From Brevibacterium sp. 239c (lineage in GTDB: Bacteria > Actinomycetota > Actinomycetes > Actinomycetales > Brevibacteriaceae), in contig NZ_FXZH01000020.1 of the NCBI RefSeq assembly GCF_900169365.1, positions 21,119 through 85,118 on the forward strand: a stretch of DNA of 64,000 nt, given 5' to 3'. The position numbers and the translations under genes were made by a program. The notes beneath the pieces are model-generated. The model was given only the letters and a program-made list of their open reading frames with translations. It ran no database searches and was not told the DNA's origin. Numbering within the stretch: the stretch's first letter is position 1; the number at the start of each line of letters is the position of its first letter. Below, piece after piece: positions 8,262 through 16,681 of this stretch.

Positions 8262-8873
8262 ATGGATCTTTCGGATATCGATAAGTACCTCGACCGGGCA
8301 GAGACCTGCTGGGAAACCGCGCTGTCACGAGTGGTCGAAGCGGACCTCGATTCGCCGAGCGGATGTCGGGAGTGGACCAATGAGCAGCTGATCAACCACC
8401 TCATCGGCGGGGGACTGCGCTATGAGAAGCTTCTGGCCCAGGCTCCGCCCGCAATAGTCGAGGCAACGCGCGGGCAGAACCACCTCGGCGAGGATCGATT
8501 GGAGTCCTTCCGGGCACATGAACGAGCGTTCCGAAAGACCACGGGGGAGTGTGACCTCGACGCCGAGGTACCCCATCGGATCGGCCCGATATCCGGCCAC
8601 CAGCTCGTGAAGATGCGCATCCTCGAACTAGCCCTGCATGCTGCCGATCTCTCGGCCGGAACCGGCGATGAGTGGCCGATCGATGACTCGCTCGCCGAAT
8701 TCATGTCCACAGAACTCAGCGGCCTCATCGTCGAGCTCGGGTCGACCGGGGGATACGCGCCTCCGAGCGCCGACGACCACGCGGACGAGGGCGCCCCAGT
8801 CTCATACGCGCAACGAGTGCTCAACATATCCGGCCGCGGAGAAATAGCGATTGCCGTGCTGCCAGGTCATTGA
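8262..8873 (+). CDS. Maleylpyruvate isomerase-N / DinB-like family protein
   Basis: A 203-residue protein of the DinB-like four-helix superfamily (TIGR03086 or MDMPI-N type). The SGCREWTNEQLINHLIGG segment near residues 31-48 corresponds to the C-x-W-x-x-x-x-L-x-x-H metal-binding helix, and KMRILELALHAADLSAG near 118-134 supplies the later E-x-x-x-H metal ligands. Such proteins are mycothiol-dependent enzymes or are uncharacterised, which fits a mycothiol-producing host. The ATG at 8262 is chosen over the GTG at 8250 because AAGGG lies about 11 bases before it. Its end overlaps the convergent MFS gene by 7 bases. Confidence 0.75.
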   Translation: MDLSDIDKYLDRAETCWETALSRVVEADLDSPSGCREWTNEQLINHLIGGGLRYEKLLAQAPPAIVEATRGQNHLGEDRLESFRAHERAFRKTTGECDLDAEVPHRIGPISGHQLVKMRILELALHAADLSAGTGDEWPIDDSLAEFMSTELSGLIVELGSTGGYAPPSADDHADEGAPVSYAQRVLNISGRGEIAIAVLPGH

Positions 8874-10189
8874 GGCAAAGCCACCCGGCCACGCACTGCG
8901 GACTTGTCTCTCTCAGGATCTGCAAAGATGAGGGTCAGAACCGCGGAGACAGCGGAGGTGAGCCCGAGTGCTTGAAACGCCTTCGCATAACCGAGGCCAG
9001 GCGTCGCGGCGGCATCGACGATGAGACCGGTGACATACGGGCCGACGAGTCCGCCGATGGCCATGAGTGCCAGGAAGATCCCGAGCGTTCCTGCCGTCTG
9101 TTGTGGCGGGCAGATCTCAGAGACGGCCGCGTTGCACAACGGCAGGACGACCACACCGACGCCGTATCCGATGGACACGATGGCAACAGCTCCGGGCGAA
9201 CTGGAGATCGAGGGCAGGAAGAAGAGCATCCCGCCGCCGATCACCACGCAGATCGAGGGAGCTGCGATGCGCACGAATCGTGACGACCATCCTCTGGCCG
9301 ACAGCCGATCGGAGAGCAGAGTCCCGCCGATGAGGCTGATCAGTCCTGCAACCGAGGGAATTGCCAGCATGGATCCAGACTGCAGGCGACTGTACCCGAG
9401 GCCGACTTCGAAATAGGACGGCAGCCAGGTGAGGACAACGGTCACGAGCGCATAGATGCTGGCGACCAAGAAGGCTGCGCTGATGAATGTCCGAGTCAGC
9501 AAGATCTTGTGCCAAGGAACTCGTGGCTCCTCGTTGGGATCAACCGCATCCTTGGACGCCTTGGCAGGAATATAGGGGCCGACCTCCCAGTGCCGGGTCC
9601 AGAAGAAGCACCAGACTACGCCGATGACGGCCATCGCCACCAGCGCGCTGCGCCATCCGAGAGTGACCGAGAGATAGGCCAGCAGCGGGGCAAGCGCGAT
9701 CTTGGAAATCGACGCGGCACTCGCGAGCAGCGCGCCAGGGAACCCACGCCTTCCGGGCGTGTGCCAGGAATAGGTAGCTGTGTGGATGAGGGCAGAGCTC
9801 GGCCCTTCAGCAAGGCCAAGGACCATCCGCGAGACAAGCAGGACTCCGAAGGTGGCAGCAAAGACCATCGGAAGCATTGCGAGTGCCCAGACAATAGCCA
9901 GGACGATGAGGACCGTGCGCAGAGACAGCCACTTATTCAGCGCCCCGGCGAAGAAACCGCCGACGGTGAAGGCGAAGAAGAACAGGCTGCCGACCAGCCC
10001 GACCTGCGAGGCGCTGATGCCGAGTTCGTCCTTGAGGGACTGGGCGATGATGCCGAAGGCCGCCTTGTCGCCATAGTTCACGACATAGAGGACAACGAGC
10101 AGCGCGGTCAATGACCAGGCTTTGCGTCGAGATTCTGTCCCTGGAGTGACAGTTCCAGCTGGGGGAGAGGTGAGCTTGGAGGAGACCAT
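8867..10189 (-). CDS. MFS transporter, anion:cation symporter (ACS)-like
   Basis: A 440-residue major facilitator protein with twelve hydrophobic segments and a central loop around residues 200-225. It opens with the TALLVVLYVVNYGDKAAFGI helix 1 typical of the ACS/hexuronate-glucarate-phthalate group, in which the N-D-K or N-Y-x-D-R element is conserved, and has GLAEGPSSALIHTATYSW in the helix 4-5 region. The family imports organic anions such as sugar acids or aromatic acids. The start at 10189 is preceded by GGAAG. A perfect 10-bp palindrome 75 bases upstream may be a regulator site. No catabolic enzyme sits with it, so the substrate is open. Confidence 0.85.
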   Translation of the reverse strand: MVSSKLTSPPAGTVTPGTESRRKAWSLTALLVVLYVVNYGDKAAFGIIAQSLKDELGISASQVGLVGSLFFFAFTVGGFFAGALNKWLSLRTVLIVLAIVWALAMLPMVFAATFGVLLVSRMVLGLAEGPSSALIHTATYSWHTPGRRGFPGALLASAASISKIALAPLLAYLSVTLGWRSALVAMAVIGVVWCFFWTRHWEVGPYIPAKASKDAVDPNEEPRVPWHKILLTRTFISAAFLVASIYALVTVVLTWLPSYFEVGLGYSRLQSGSMLAIPSVAGLISLIGGTLLSDRLSARGWSSRFVRIAAPSICVVIGGGMLFFLPSISSSPGAVAIVSIGYGVGVVVLPLCNAAVSEICPPQQTAGTLGIFLALMAIGGLVGPYVTGLIVDAAATPGLGYAKAFQALGLTSAVSAVLTLIFADPERDKSAVRGRVALPQ

Positions 10190-10264
10190 GATGCTTCCTT
10201 GCGTCGTGGTGACAACGGTGACAACCGGCCCTGAAAAGTTCGGCCAGCCTCACTCAGCTTATTG

Positions 10265-10274
10265 AACGATCGTT
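10265..10274. promoter_or_regulatory. Short palindrome upstream of MFS gene, possible TetR-type operator
   Basis: AACGATCGTT is a perfect 10-bp palindrome in an AT-richer stretch 75 bases before the MFS start codon. TetR-family boxes often have this form, but there is no adjacent regulator gene. Confidence 0.3.
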
Positions 10275-10377
10275 AGGCCAGTCAATCCACGCACACAGAA
10301 AACGTCAGGGGAGTCCACCTGAGGACACCACTCAGAGGTGTAGGCACACAGCTCGACGCAGCGCATGATGGCGTCAG

Positions 10378-10899
10378 TTAAGACATCTTCTTTCGAGAGA
10401 CGTTCATGGTGATCTGTGCGGAGACGAACACTTCGCCGGCAGCATCGAGGACATCGACCGGCACGATCAGCTCCATCGGATCGTCGCCGAACTCAGGGAT
10501 CGTGTCAAGATGCGCGATCGAGGTGACACTCGTGGTGGCCTTGGCCTTGTACTCAACGGTCATGCCGACCGGAATCCAGCGGTGCGTGGATGGAATCGTC
10601 GCCTCCATCATGATGCCGCCGGCGATCTCTGCCATATTGCATGAGGCAATGGCGTGATACGTGCCGAGGTGGTTGTGCACGCCGCGACGATTCGGGGCGC
10701 TGACTTCGCAGAGCCCGGGACGCAGTTCGCGGATCAGTGGATGAACGGTACGGAAGTACGGGGCCTTGAAGCACACAGCCCGTGTGAAGAGCCAATTGCC
10801 GAACGGCACCTTCTGCAGCTTCTGCCAGATCGTGTAGATCGCACCCGAGGCGTCTGTGGTGTCTATGACCTCTGCTGTGCCTGCTGTTTCTGTGGTCAT
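10378..10899 (-). CDS. DUF4442/PaaI-type hotdog-fold protein (putative thioesterase)
   Basis: A 173-residue protein with a single hotdog domain covering about residues 40-168. The segment VHNHLGTYHAIASCNMAEIAG lies on the central helix, where PaaI-like acyl-CoA thioesterases carry their catalytic acid or base residues, followed by the expected WIPVGMTVEYKAKA strands. DUF4442 proteins are presumed acyl-CoA thioesterases; the substrate is unknown. The ATG at 10899 is preceded by AAGGAG, and a longer start at 10917 is less likely. An AT-rich palindrome about 60 bases upstream suggests dedicated control. Confidence 0.78.
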   Translation of the reverse strand: MTTETAGTAEVIDTTDASGAIYTIWQKLQKVPFGNWLFTRAVCFKAPYFRTVHPLIRELRPGLCEVSAPNRRGVHNHLGTYHAIASCNMAEIAGGIMMEATIPSTHRWIPVGMTVEYKAKATTSVTSIAHLDTIPEFGDDPMELIVPVDVLDAAGEVFVSAQITMNVSRKKMS

Positions 10900-10960
10900 G
10901 GGTTCTCCTTTGGCCATGGGCCGGTCGCGTCAGAAGTGGCGGTCAATCAGTTTACTTAAC

Positions 10961-10974
10961 ATAATGTATATTAT
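10961..10974. promoter_or_regulatory. AT-rich palindrome upstream of the thioesterase-like gene
   Basis: ATAAT-GTAT-ATTAT forms a 14-bp inverted repeat in the otherwise GC-rich region before the 10899 start. It could be a MarR- or ArsR-type operator or simply part of a -10 region. Confidence 0.35.
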
Positions 10975-11092
10975 CGGCGTTATGCCCATGGTTGCGCTGA
11001 GCCACGAGACAGCGCCCGTTTCGGATATCAGTTCTGGTCGACCATAGCAGTTACTGGTCAGTCACTAGATTACAAAACCAGAGTACAAAAAC

Positions 11093-11134
11093 GTGACGGG
11101 CGCGGATAGCCCTTCAGCTATCCGCGGCCGTCAC
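11093..11134 (-). terminator. Rho-independent terminator of the rpf-like gene
   Basis: GTGACGG + CGCGGATAGC pair with GCTATCCGCG + CCGTCAC around a 6-nt loop with one internal mismatch. On the minus strand the stem is followed by GTTTTTGTAC, a real T-run, 45 bases after the rpf stop codon. Confidence 0.85.
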
Positions 11135-11178
11135 TGTGCTCAACATATGTCAGCTGACTGCGTGTTTCAGCGGTTGAC

Positions 11179-11625
11179 TCAGCTGCCGCCGAGTCCGACC
11201 TTGCCGTCGTCCTTGGATCCACCATCATTCTTGGAGCCGCCGCCTTCGTCTGCAGCGCCGTTGGATTTCGTCAGGCCGGCCTTCTTACCGCATTCCGGCC
11301 AAGCCCCGGGACCCTGCTTCTTGAGAGCCTTCTGCGCAACGTCGATCTGCTCGGCCTTGCTTGCCTTATGTGGCATGCCGTCGCCGCCGAAGGCCTTCCA
11401 AGTCTGCTTAGAGAACTGCAGTCCGCCGTAGTAGCCATTACCGGTGTTGATGTGCCAGTCACCGCCGGACTCACACTCGGCGACCTTGTCCCAGACGCCA
11501 TTCGAAGACTGAGCCCCTGTGGAGGCCTGGGCCGGGCCGCTCATGCCAGTCATTCCGGCGGCGGCGACCGCGCCGGCTCCTGCGACGAGGGCGACTTTGC
11601 GGAAGCTTGTGCTCAAGAGGTTCAC
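11179..11625 (-). CDS. Secreted Rpf-domain transglycosylase-like protein
   Basis: A secreted protein of 148 residues. A Sec-type signal (Arg-Lys, then a hydrophobic Ala/Gly core) ends near PAQA-S at 34/35. The Rpf domain (about 42-112) has [19 protein letters not shown], with the catalytic Glu of the CE pair at residue 52, then [17 protein letters not shown] and the second cysteine of PECG. Rpf proteins cleave peptidoglycan glycan strands during growth and resuscitation. The tail (119-148) is low-complexity Gly/Lys/Asp. The GTG at 11625 has GGAG eight bases upstream; longer frames would run through the MtrA-like repeat. Small size suggests a stand-alone Rpf like RpfA/D/E rather than RpfB. Confidence 0.9.
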   Translation of the reverse strand: MNLLSTSFRKVALVAGAGAVAAAGMTGMSGPAQASTGAQSSNGVWDKVAECESGGDWHINTGNGYYGGLQFSKQTWKAFGGDGMPHKASKAEQIDVAQKALKKQGPGAWPECGKKAGLTKSNGAADEGGGSKNDGGSKDDGKVGLGGS

Positions 11626-11679
11626 TGTTTCATCTCCGTAATACGAGTGCATTTCGGTTCTGTAACTTGGCCACTCTAT

Positions 11680-11696
11680 CGTTACCAAGCCGTTAC
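11680..11696 (-). promoter_or_regulatory. MtrA-like direct repeat upstream of rpf-like gene
   Basis: On the minus strand GTAACG occurs twice with an 11-base period (GTAACGGCTTGGTAACG). MtrA of actinobacteria binds such tandem GTAAC repeats before cell-wall hydrolase genes. It lies 55-71 bases upstream of the start codon. Confidence 0.55.
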
Positions 11697-11864
11697 ACAC
11701 GGTAGTGGACCGACAGTCGGGTGTGAACCTGATTTCAAGCCTCAGCGCTCAGAATCGACTCACAGAAGTCACAACCCGAACTGAACGCATAGAACCCGAA
11801 TTCGACTCCCCTGACTGTGCTCGACTCCCCTTGCAGACAGGGACACTTGCATGTGCGGACTGGC

Positions 11865-14246
11865 TCAGGCACCCGTGACATAGGCCGCCAGGTGGACCGC
11901 GGTCAACGGTGCGTCGGGCTCGGGAGCGGCGGCGACCAGCTGCTCCGGGGTGCCTTCGAACACGATTCGACCACCGTCATGACCCGCACCAGGCCCCAGA
12001 TCGATGATCCAATCGGAGTGGGCCATAACAGCCTGGTGATGTTCGATGACGATGACTGTTCGCCCGGCATCCGCGAGGCGATCCAACATGTGAAGCAGAT
12101 TCTCCACATCTGCAAGGTGCAGACCCGTTGTCGGTTCGTCGAGGATGATGACAGATGCAGAATCTGCAGCTTTGGCCGATAGGTGCGTGGCCAGCTTGAG
12201 GCGCTGCCGCTCGCCACCTGACAATGTCGTCAGTGGTTGCCCCAGGCTCAGGTACCCAAGCCCCACCTCGGCGAGGTGGCCGATGATCTTACTGACTGCA
12301 GGTATCCGCGACTCCTCTGTGGCAAAATACTCGACGGCGGCCGTCACCGACAGATCGAGCACCTCACGAATGTTCTTGCCGCCCAGGGTGTAGTCGAGGA
12401 CCTCTGCCTGGAAGCCCTTGCCTTCGCACACATCGCACGGTGCCGACATTCCGGCCATCATTCCGAGGTCGGAATAGATGATTCCGGCGCCGTTGCAGAC
12501 CGGACAGGCGCCTTCCGAGTTGGCGCTGAACAAGGCGGGTTTGACGCCGTTGACCTTGGCGAAGACCTTGCGGATGGGTTCGAGCATGCCGGTGTAGGTC
12601 GCTGGGTTGCTGCGTCGTGAACCCTTGATCGGTGCCTGATCGATCATGATCACACCTTCGCGCTGACGCAGCGATCCTGCGATGAGTGTGCTCTTTCCCG
12701 ACCCGGCGACACCTGTGATTGCGGTGATCACGCCGAGGGGCACATCGACATCGACGTCGCGCAGGTTGTGGTCCTTCGCTCCCCTGATCTGAAGTTTCCC
12801 GGCGGGTTCGCGGGTTGTCGTCTTCACCTGGGTGCGGTCATTGAGATGTCTGCCGGTGAGAGTATCGCTGGATGTAAGTTCGTCGACGGTTCCGGTGAAG
12901 CAGATGTGCCCGCCGTTCGTGCCGGCCCCCGGTCCCAGGTCGACGACGTGGTCAGCGATCCTGATGGTCTCGGGCTTGTGTTCGACGACGAGGACGGTGT
13001 TGCCTTTGTCTCGCAGTGCGATGAGCAGCTCGTTCATCGCTGCGATGTCGTGCGGATGCAGCCCGATTGTGGGCTCGTCGAAGATATACGTGACATCGGT
13101 CAATGAGGATCCAAGGTGACGCACCAACTTAATGCGCTGCGCCTCTCCTCCGGACAAAGAGCCGGCTGAACGGTCAAGGGAGAGATACCCGAGCCCGATG
13201 TCGACGAAGGCCTGCACATCATTGGTCAGCGATCTCACCAGGGGACGGACTCCCCCGTCATCGATCTGCGCCAGCCAATCAAGGAGGTCAGAGATCTGCA
13301 TCGCACACACCTCGGCGATGGACTGGCCGGCCAGCAACGATCCCCGTGCTGCCGGGTTCAGTCTTGTGCCGGCGCACTCGGGGCATTGGGTGTAGATGAC
13401 CGCACGGTCGACGAATTCTCGCACATGCTTCTGCATCGCGTCGCGGTCCTTGGACAGGAACGAGCGCCGAATCCGTGGGATGAGGCCGTCGAAGGTCATG
13501 TTGGTGCCGTTGATGACGATCTTCTCGCTTTTGGCGTAGAGGAGATAGTGCCGCTCGTCCTCTGTATAGTCAGCGATCGCTTTGTCCGGGTCGAAATAGC
13601 CCGATTCCGAGTAGAAGCGCACACTCCAGCCCCCGGGTTTGTAGCCGGGTATCGTGATCGCACCCTCGTTGATTGATTTCGATTCGTCGACCACCTCGGC
13701 GATGTCGATGTCGGTGGCTGTGCCTATCCCCTCACAGTGCGGGCACATTCCTCCGTTGACGGTGAATGTCCGTCGCTCGATTTGCTTGTCGGCACCTTTG
13801 TCGATCGTCACGGCGCCTTTGCCGCTGATCGATGCCACGTTGAACGAGTAGGCGTTGGTCGACCCGAGATTCGGCTGTGCCAGCCGGGAGAAGAGAGTTC
13901 GCAGCTTCGCATTGATGTCGCTGACGGTGCCCACTGTTGAGCGTGGATTCGCTCCGATGCGTTCCTGGTCGACGATGATGGCCGTCGTCAGACCCTCCAA
14001 CACGTCGAACTCTGGCCGTACCATCGCGGGCATGAAGCCCTGGACGAAGGCACTGTAGGTCTCGTTGATCAGGCGTTGGGATTCTGCGGCGATCGTAGAA
14101 AAGACCAAGGATGACTTACCTGAGCCGGAGACGCCGGTGAATATGGTGAGTCGTCGTTTGGGGATGTCGACGGAGACGTCCTGGAGATTGTTCTCGCGAG
14201 CTCCCTGAACGCGGATCAGCTCATGATGATCGGCTGGATGCACCAC
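11865..14246 (-). CDS. UvrA-like ABC ATPase (UvrA2/DrrC type)
   Basis: A 793-residue tandem ABC ATPase of the UvrA family. Both halves carry Walker A motifs (GVSGSGKSSL near 39 and GVAGSGKSTL near 510), signature LSGGE motifs, and zinc modules (CPHCEGIG, CPECAGT, CPVCNGAG, CDVCEGKG). It is about 150 residues shorter than true UvrA: after NPRSTVGTVSDINAKLRTLF the sequence passes almost directly to the zinc module, so the UvrB-binding insert appears to be missing. That places it with UvrA2/DrrC-like proteins linked to drug or DNA-damage tolerance. It starts with GTG GTG five bases after the VOC gene, so it is translationally close to VOC and AraC genes. Confidence 0.85.
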   Translation of the reverse strand: MVHPADHHELIRVQGARENNLQDVSVDIPKRRLTIFTGVSGSGKSSLVFSTIAAESQRLINETYSAFVQGFMPAMVRPEFDVLEGLTTAIIVDQERIGANPRSTVGTVSDINAKLRTLFSRLAQPNLGSTNAYSFNVASISGKGAVTIDKGADKQIERRTFTVNGGMCPHCEGIGTATDIDIAEVVDESKSINEGAITIPGYKPGGWSVRFYSESGYFDPDKAIADYTEDERHYLLYAKSEKIVINGTNMTFDGLIPRIRRSFLSKDRDAMQKHVREFVDRAVIYTQCPECAGTRLNPAARGSLLAGQSIAEVCAMQISDLLDWLAQIDDGGVRPLVRSLTNDVQAFVDIGLGYLSLDRSAGSLSGGEAQRIKLVRHLGSSLTDVTYIFDEPTIGLHPHDIAAMNELLIALRDKGNTVLVVEHKPETIRIADHVVDLGPGAGTNGGHICFTGTVDELTSSDTLTGRHLNDRTQVKTTTREPAGKLQIRGAKDHNLRDVDVDVPLGVITAITGVAGSGKSTLIAGSLRQREGVIMIDQAPIKGSRRSNPATYTGMLEPIRKVFAKVNGVKPALFSANSEGACPVCNGAGIIYSDLGMMAGMSAPCDVCEGKGFQAEVLDYTLGGKNIREVLDLSVTAAVEYFATEESRIPAVSKIIGHLAEVGLGYLSLGQPLTTLSGGERQRLKLATHLSAKAADSASVIILDEPTTGLHLADVENLLHMLDRLADAGRTVIVIEHHQAVMAHSDWIIDLGPGAGHDGGRIVFEGTPEQLVAAAPEPDAPLTAVHLAAYVTGA

Positions 14247-14251
14247 GGCGA

Positions 14252-14662
14252 TCAGCCGCGCTGCTGGACACGGATCATGTTTCCGGCCGGGTCACGCAGT
14301 GCAAAGTCACGCAAACCGTAGGGCTGGTCCATCGGCTCCTGCACGATCTCCGCTCCCCTGGCCTCCACCTCGGCGAAGGCGTCATCGACATTCGTGCTGG
14401 CCAGAACTATGGCGGCATAGCTGCCTTTGGCCATGAGGGACTCAATGACCTCACGCTCGGCGTCGCTGATGGTCGGGTCGGTGATTGCGGGGGTGAGCAC
14501 GATCGAGGTGTCAGGTTGGCCAGCAGGGCCAACGGTCAGCCAGCGCATCTGCCCGGATCCGACATCGAGACGAACCTCGAAACCGAGAATGTCGCGGTAA
14601 AAGGACAACGAGGCCTCGGCATCGGTGTGGGGCAAGAAGCTGGCGTTGATTGAAATGTTCAT
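14252..14662 (-). CDS. VOC (glyoxalase/bleomycin-resistance) family protein
   Basis: A 136-residue protein with two beta-alpha-beta-beta-beta repeats. Visible are SINASFLPHTDAEASLSFYRDILGFEV at the start, MRWLTVGPAGQPDTSIVL in the middle and a second repeat ending YGLRDFALRDPAGNMIRV. The family includes glyoxalases, dioxygenases and antibiotic-sequestering proteins. The ATG at 14662 has an AGGA element about 8 bases upstream; a start at 14671 is possible and a start at 14725 would overlap the AraC gene. Flanked by an AraC regulator and a UvrA-like ATPase on the same strand, it fits a resistance or detoxification unit rather than central methylglyoxal metabolism. Confidence 0.85.
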   Translation of the reverse strand: MNISINASFLPHTDAEASLSFYRDILGFEVRLDVGSGQMRWLTVGPAGQPDTSIVLTPAITDPTISDAEREVIESLMAKGSYAAIVLASTNVDDAFAEVEARGAEIVQEPMDQPYGLRDFALRDPAGNMIRVQQRG

Positions 14663-14672
14663 GATCGTCATC

Positions 14673-15116
14673 CTAGTGCGGGTCAACGGGTGGAACTTCT
14701 CGATTCCTGACCGGTCTGAGCACATTCTTCACGATGAGAGTGGGCAGGTCATGATCGCCTTCGACAACACCGGCACGGTACCGCGAGGGTGAGAGTCCCA
14801 CGAGTTCGCTAAATTGGGTGCTGAATGTTCCCAACGATGAGAAACCGACCGAGAAGCAGACATCCGTGATCGAGAGGTCACCCCTGCGGATCAGCGCCAT
14901 TGATCGTTCGATGCGACGGGTCATGAGATAGGAATAGGGCGACTCACCGTAGGCGGCTCTGAACTGGCGACTGAGGTGACCGGCCGACATGTGCACCCCG
15001 GCTGCGAGCTCCTCCACATTGAGCGGTCGGTCGAACTCCCTGTCGATTCTGTCCCGTACGCGTCGCAGGAGGACCAGTTGGTGCCTGGGCACATGGTCGT
15101 TCCCGGACGCGTTCAC
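14673..15116 (-). CDS. AraC-family HTH regulator (DNA-binding domain only)
   Basis: A 147-residue protein that is almost entirely the two-HTH AraC/XylS domain: LNVEELAAGVHMSAGHLSRQFRAAYGESP (first HTH, about 33-62) and SITDVCFSVGFSSLGTFSTQFSELVGLSPSRYR (second HTH, about 82-114). It lacks an N-terminal ligand-binding domain, so sensing must come from the short C-terminal tail, another protein, or copy number. Its GTG start overlaps the stop of the upstream permease gene by 4 bases (GTGA), implying translational coupling, and the VOC and UvrA-like genes follow. It is the probable regulator of this run. Confidence 0.88.
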   Translation of the reverse strand: MNASGNDHVPRHQLVLLRRVRDRIDREFDRPLNVEELAAGVHMSAGHLSRQFRAAYGESPYSYLMTRRIERSMALIRRGDLSITDVCFSVGFSSLGTFSTQFSELVGLSPSRYRAGVVEGDHDLPTLIVKNVLRPVRNREVPPVDPH

Positions 15117-16657
15117 TCTGTGTGGACTCCCTGGGTCAGGGTCTCACCGCGGAAGTAGCTCGGATGCATCCGCGATTGGATGATCATGATGACCACGCCC
15201 AGGAGCAGAACTCCGATGCCCAGCACGAAGACCAGTCCGATGCCGAAGACCGAGGATCCAGATCCGTAGTTGGGGTCGAGGGAGTCGATCGCGGTGGTCA
15301 CGAAGATCACCAACAGTGTCACTCCGCCGACGAGTGGGAAGAGGAACCTGAAGAAGAAGTGCTTGGCACCCGTGAACAGTGACCGGCGGAAGTACCAGAT
15401 ACAAGCCAGACCGGTGACCCCGTAGTAGAAGCAGACCATGAGACCCAGCGCGGTGATCGTGTCCCACAGTGCGTTCTCCGACAGCAGCCGCATGACGACG
15501 TAGAAGATGATCGCGGCCGCCGCCGAGGTGACGGTGGCCACCGATGGCGACTTGTACCGGGGCGAGATGTTTCCGTATTTCTTCGGCAGCGCGCCGTAGT
15601 GGCCCATGGCCAGGATCGTGCGTGAGGGTGAGACCATCGTCGACTGCAGCGAGGCCAGAGAACTGGAGAGGACGGCAATCGACACGAGGACCGCGAACGG
15701 CCCCATGACAGGGCCGGCGAGAGCCGCGAAGATGGATTCCTGGTTCTCCGGATTCCCTGCGCCCAATCCGTCTGTGCCGACTCCGGCGAAGGAGATGACG
15801 GCAACGGTGCAGGCGAGGTAGATGATGACGATGGCAACGATCGTGAGAATTGCGGCACGGCCGGGAGTCTTCTGTGGATCCTTCGCCTCTTCGTTCATGG
15901 TGATGACGGTGTCCCAGCCCCAGAAGAGGAAGATCGACAAAGACACAGCCGCAGCAACCGTGGAGAAGTCTCCGGCTTCGGCAGGGTTGAACCAGCCGAG
16001 CTCGATCGGTGTCGGGTCGAAGGCGGTGCCGTTGGACACGTGGACGAATGCCGCGATGACGAACCAACCGAGGGCGAGGACTTGGAACGCGACAAGCCAG
16101 ACCTGAATCTTCTGGGTGGCTTCGACTCCGCGATAGGAGATCCAGGCAGCAGCCGCGGTGAGGATGATGGTGACAGGAATGTTGATCCACAGCACTCGGG
16201 TCAGATCAGCGATGCCGGGCTCGCCGAAGACCTGAGCCAGCAGCAGGAACAGGAAGTCCACGGCCACGGCGGCCAGGTTGGACAGCACAAGGACCGTGGC
16301 CGAAATCAGACCCCAGCCTCCCATCCAACCCAGCCAGGGCCCGAAAGCACGGGTCGCCCACGTGAACGTGGTGCCGGAATCGGGCATAGCCGTGTTGAGT
16401 TCGCGGTAACCGAAGACGACGAGCAGCATCGGAACGAAACCGATCAGCAGGATCGCCGGAGTGTGGACTCCGACCTGGGAGATCGTGGGTCCCAGACCCG
16501 AGGTGAGCGTGTAAGCAGGAGCAATGCAGGAGATGCCGATGATGGCACCGCCGATCGCCCCGATCTTGCCTGCGGACAGTCCCTTGGAGCTCAGGCCCGA
16601 GCCGGAGTCTCCAGGCTGGCTTCCGGCCGGGCTGGGAGGTGGAGTCGCCGAGGTCAT
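15113..16657 (-). CDS. APC-family amino acid/polyamine permease
   Basis: A 514-residue APC permease with about 12-13 transmembrane segments. The first helix GAIGGAIIGISCIAPAYTLTSGLG contains the unwound Gly-rich substrate site, and YRELNTAMPDSGTTFTWATRAFGPWLGWMGGW is the classic APC helix 2-3 region. It sits directly downstream of the putrescine oxidase gene (25 bases) on the same strand, so import of putrescine or a related diamine is the most reasonable assignment; this is inference from context. Its stop overlaps the AraC start. Confidence 0.88.
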   Translation of the reverse strand: MTSATPPPSPAGSQPGDSGSGLSSKGLSAGKIGAIGGAIIGISCIAPAYTLTSGLGPTISQVGVHTPAILLIGFVPMLLVVFGYRELNTAMPDSGTTFTWATRAFGPWLGWMGGWGLISATVLVLSNLAAVAVDFLFLLLAQVFGEPGIADLTRVLWINIPVTIILTAAAAWISYRGVEATQKIQVWLVAFQVLALGWFVIAAFVHVSNGTAFDPTPIELGWFNPAEAGDFSTVAAAVSLSIFLFWGWDTVITMNEEAKDPQKTPGRAAILTIVAIVIIYLACTVAVISFAGVGTDGLGAGNPENQESIFAALAGPVMGPFAVLVSIAVLSSSLASLQSTMVSPSRTILAMGHYGALPKKYGNISPRYKSPSVATVTSAAAAIIFYVVMRLLSENALWDTITALGLMVCFYYGVTGLACIWYFRRSLFTGAKHFFFRFLFPLVGGVTLLVIFVTTAIDSLDPNYGSGSSVFGIGLVFVLGIGVLLLGVVIMIIQSRMHPSYFRGETLTQGVHTE

Positions 16658-16681
16658 CAGCTCAACCTTTCAGACGCGATT

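Noticed and set aside
11626..11864. A possible c-di-AMP (ydaO) riboswitch before the rpf-like gene
   Set aside because: The conserved GGGGTGAA and CCCG-AGCTAACC elements of the riboswitch are absent; tandem GTAAC repeats fit an MtrA site better. The same applies to the RlpA-like leader at 20953-21087.
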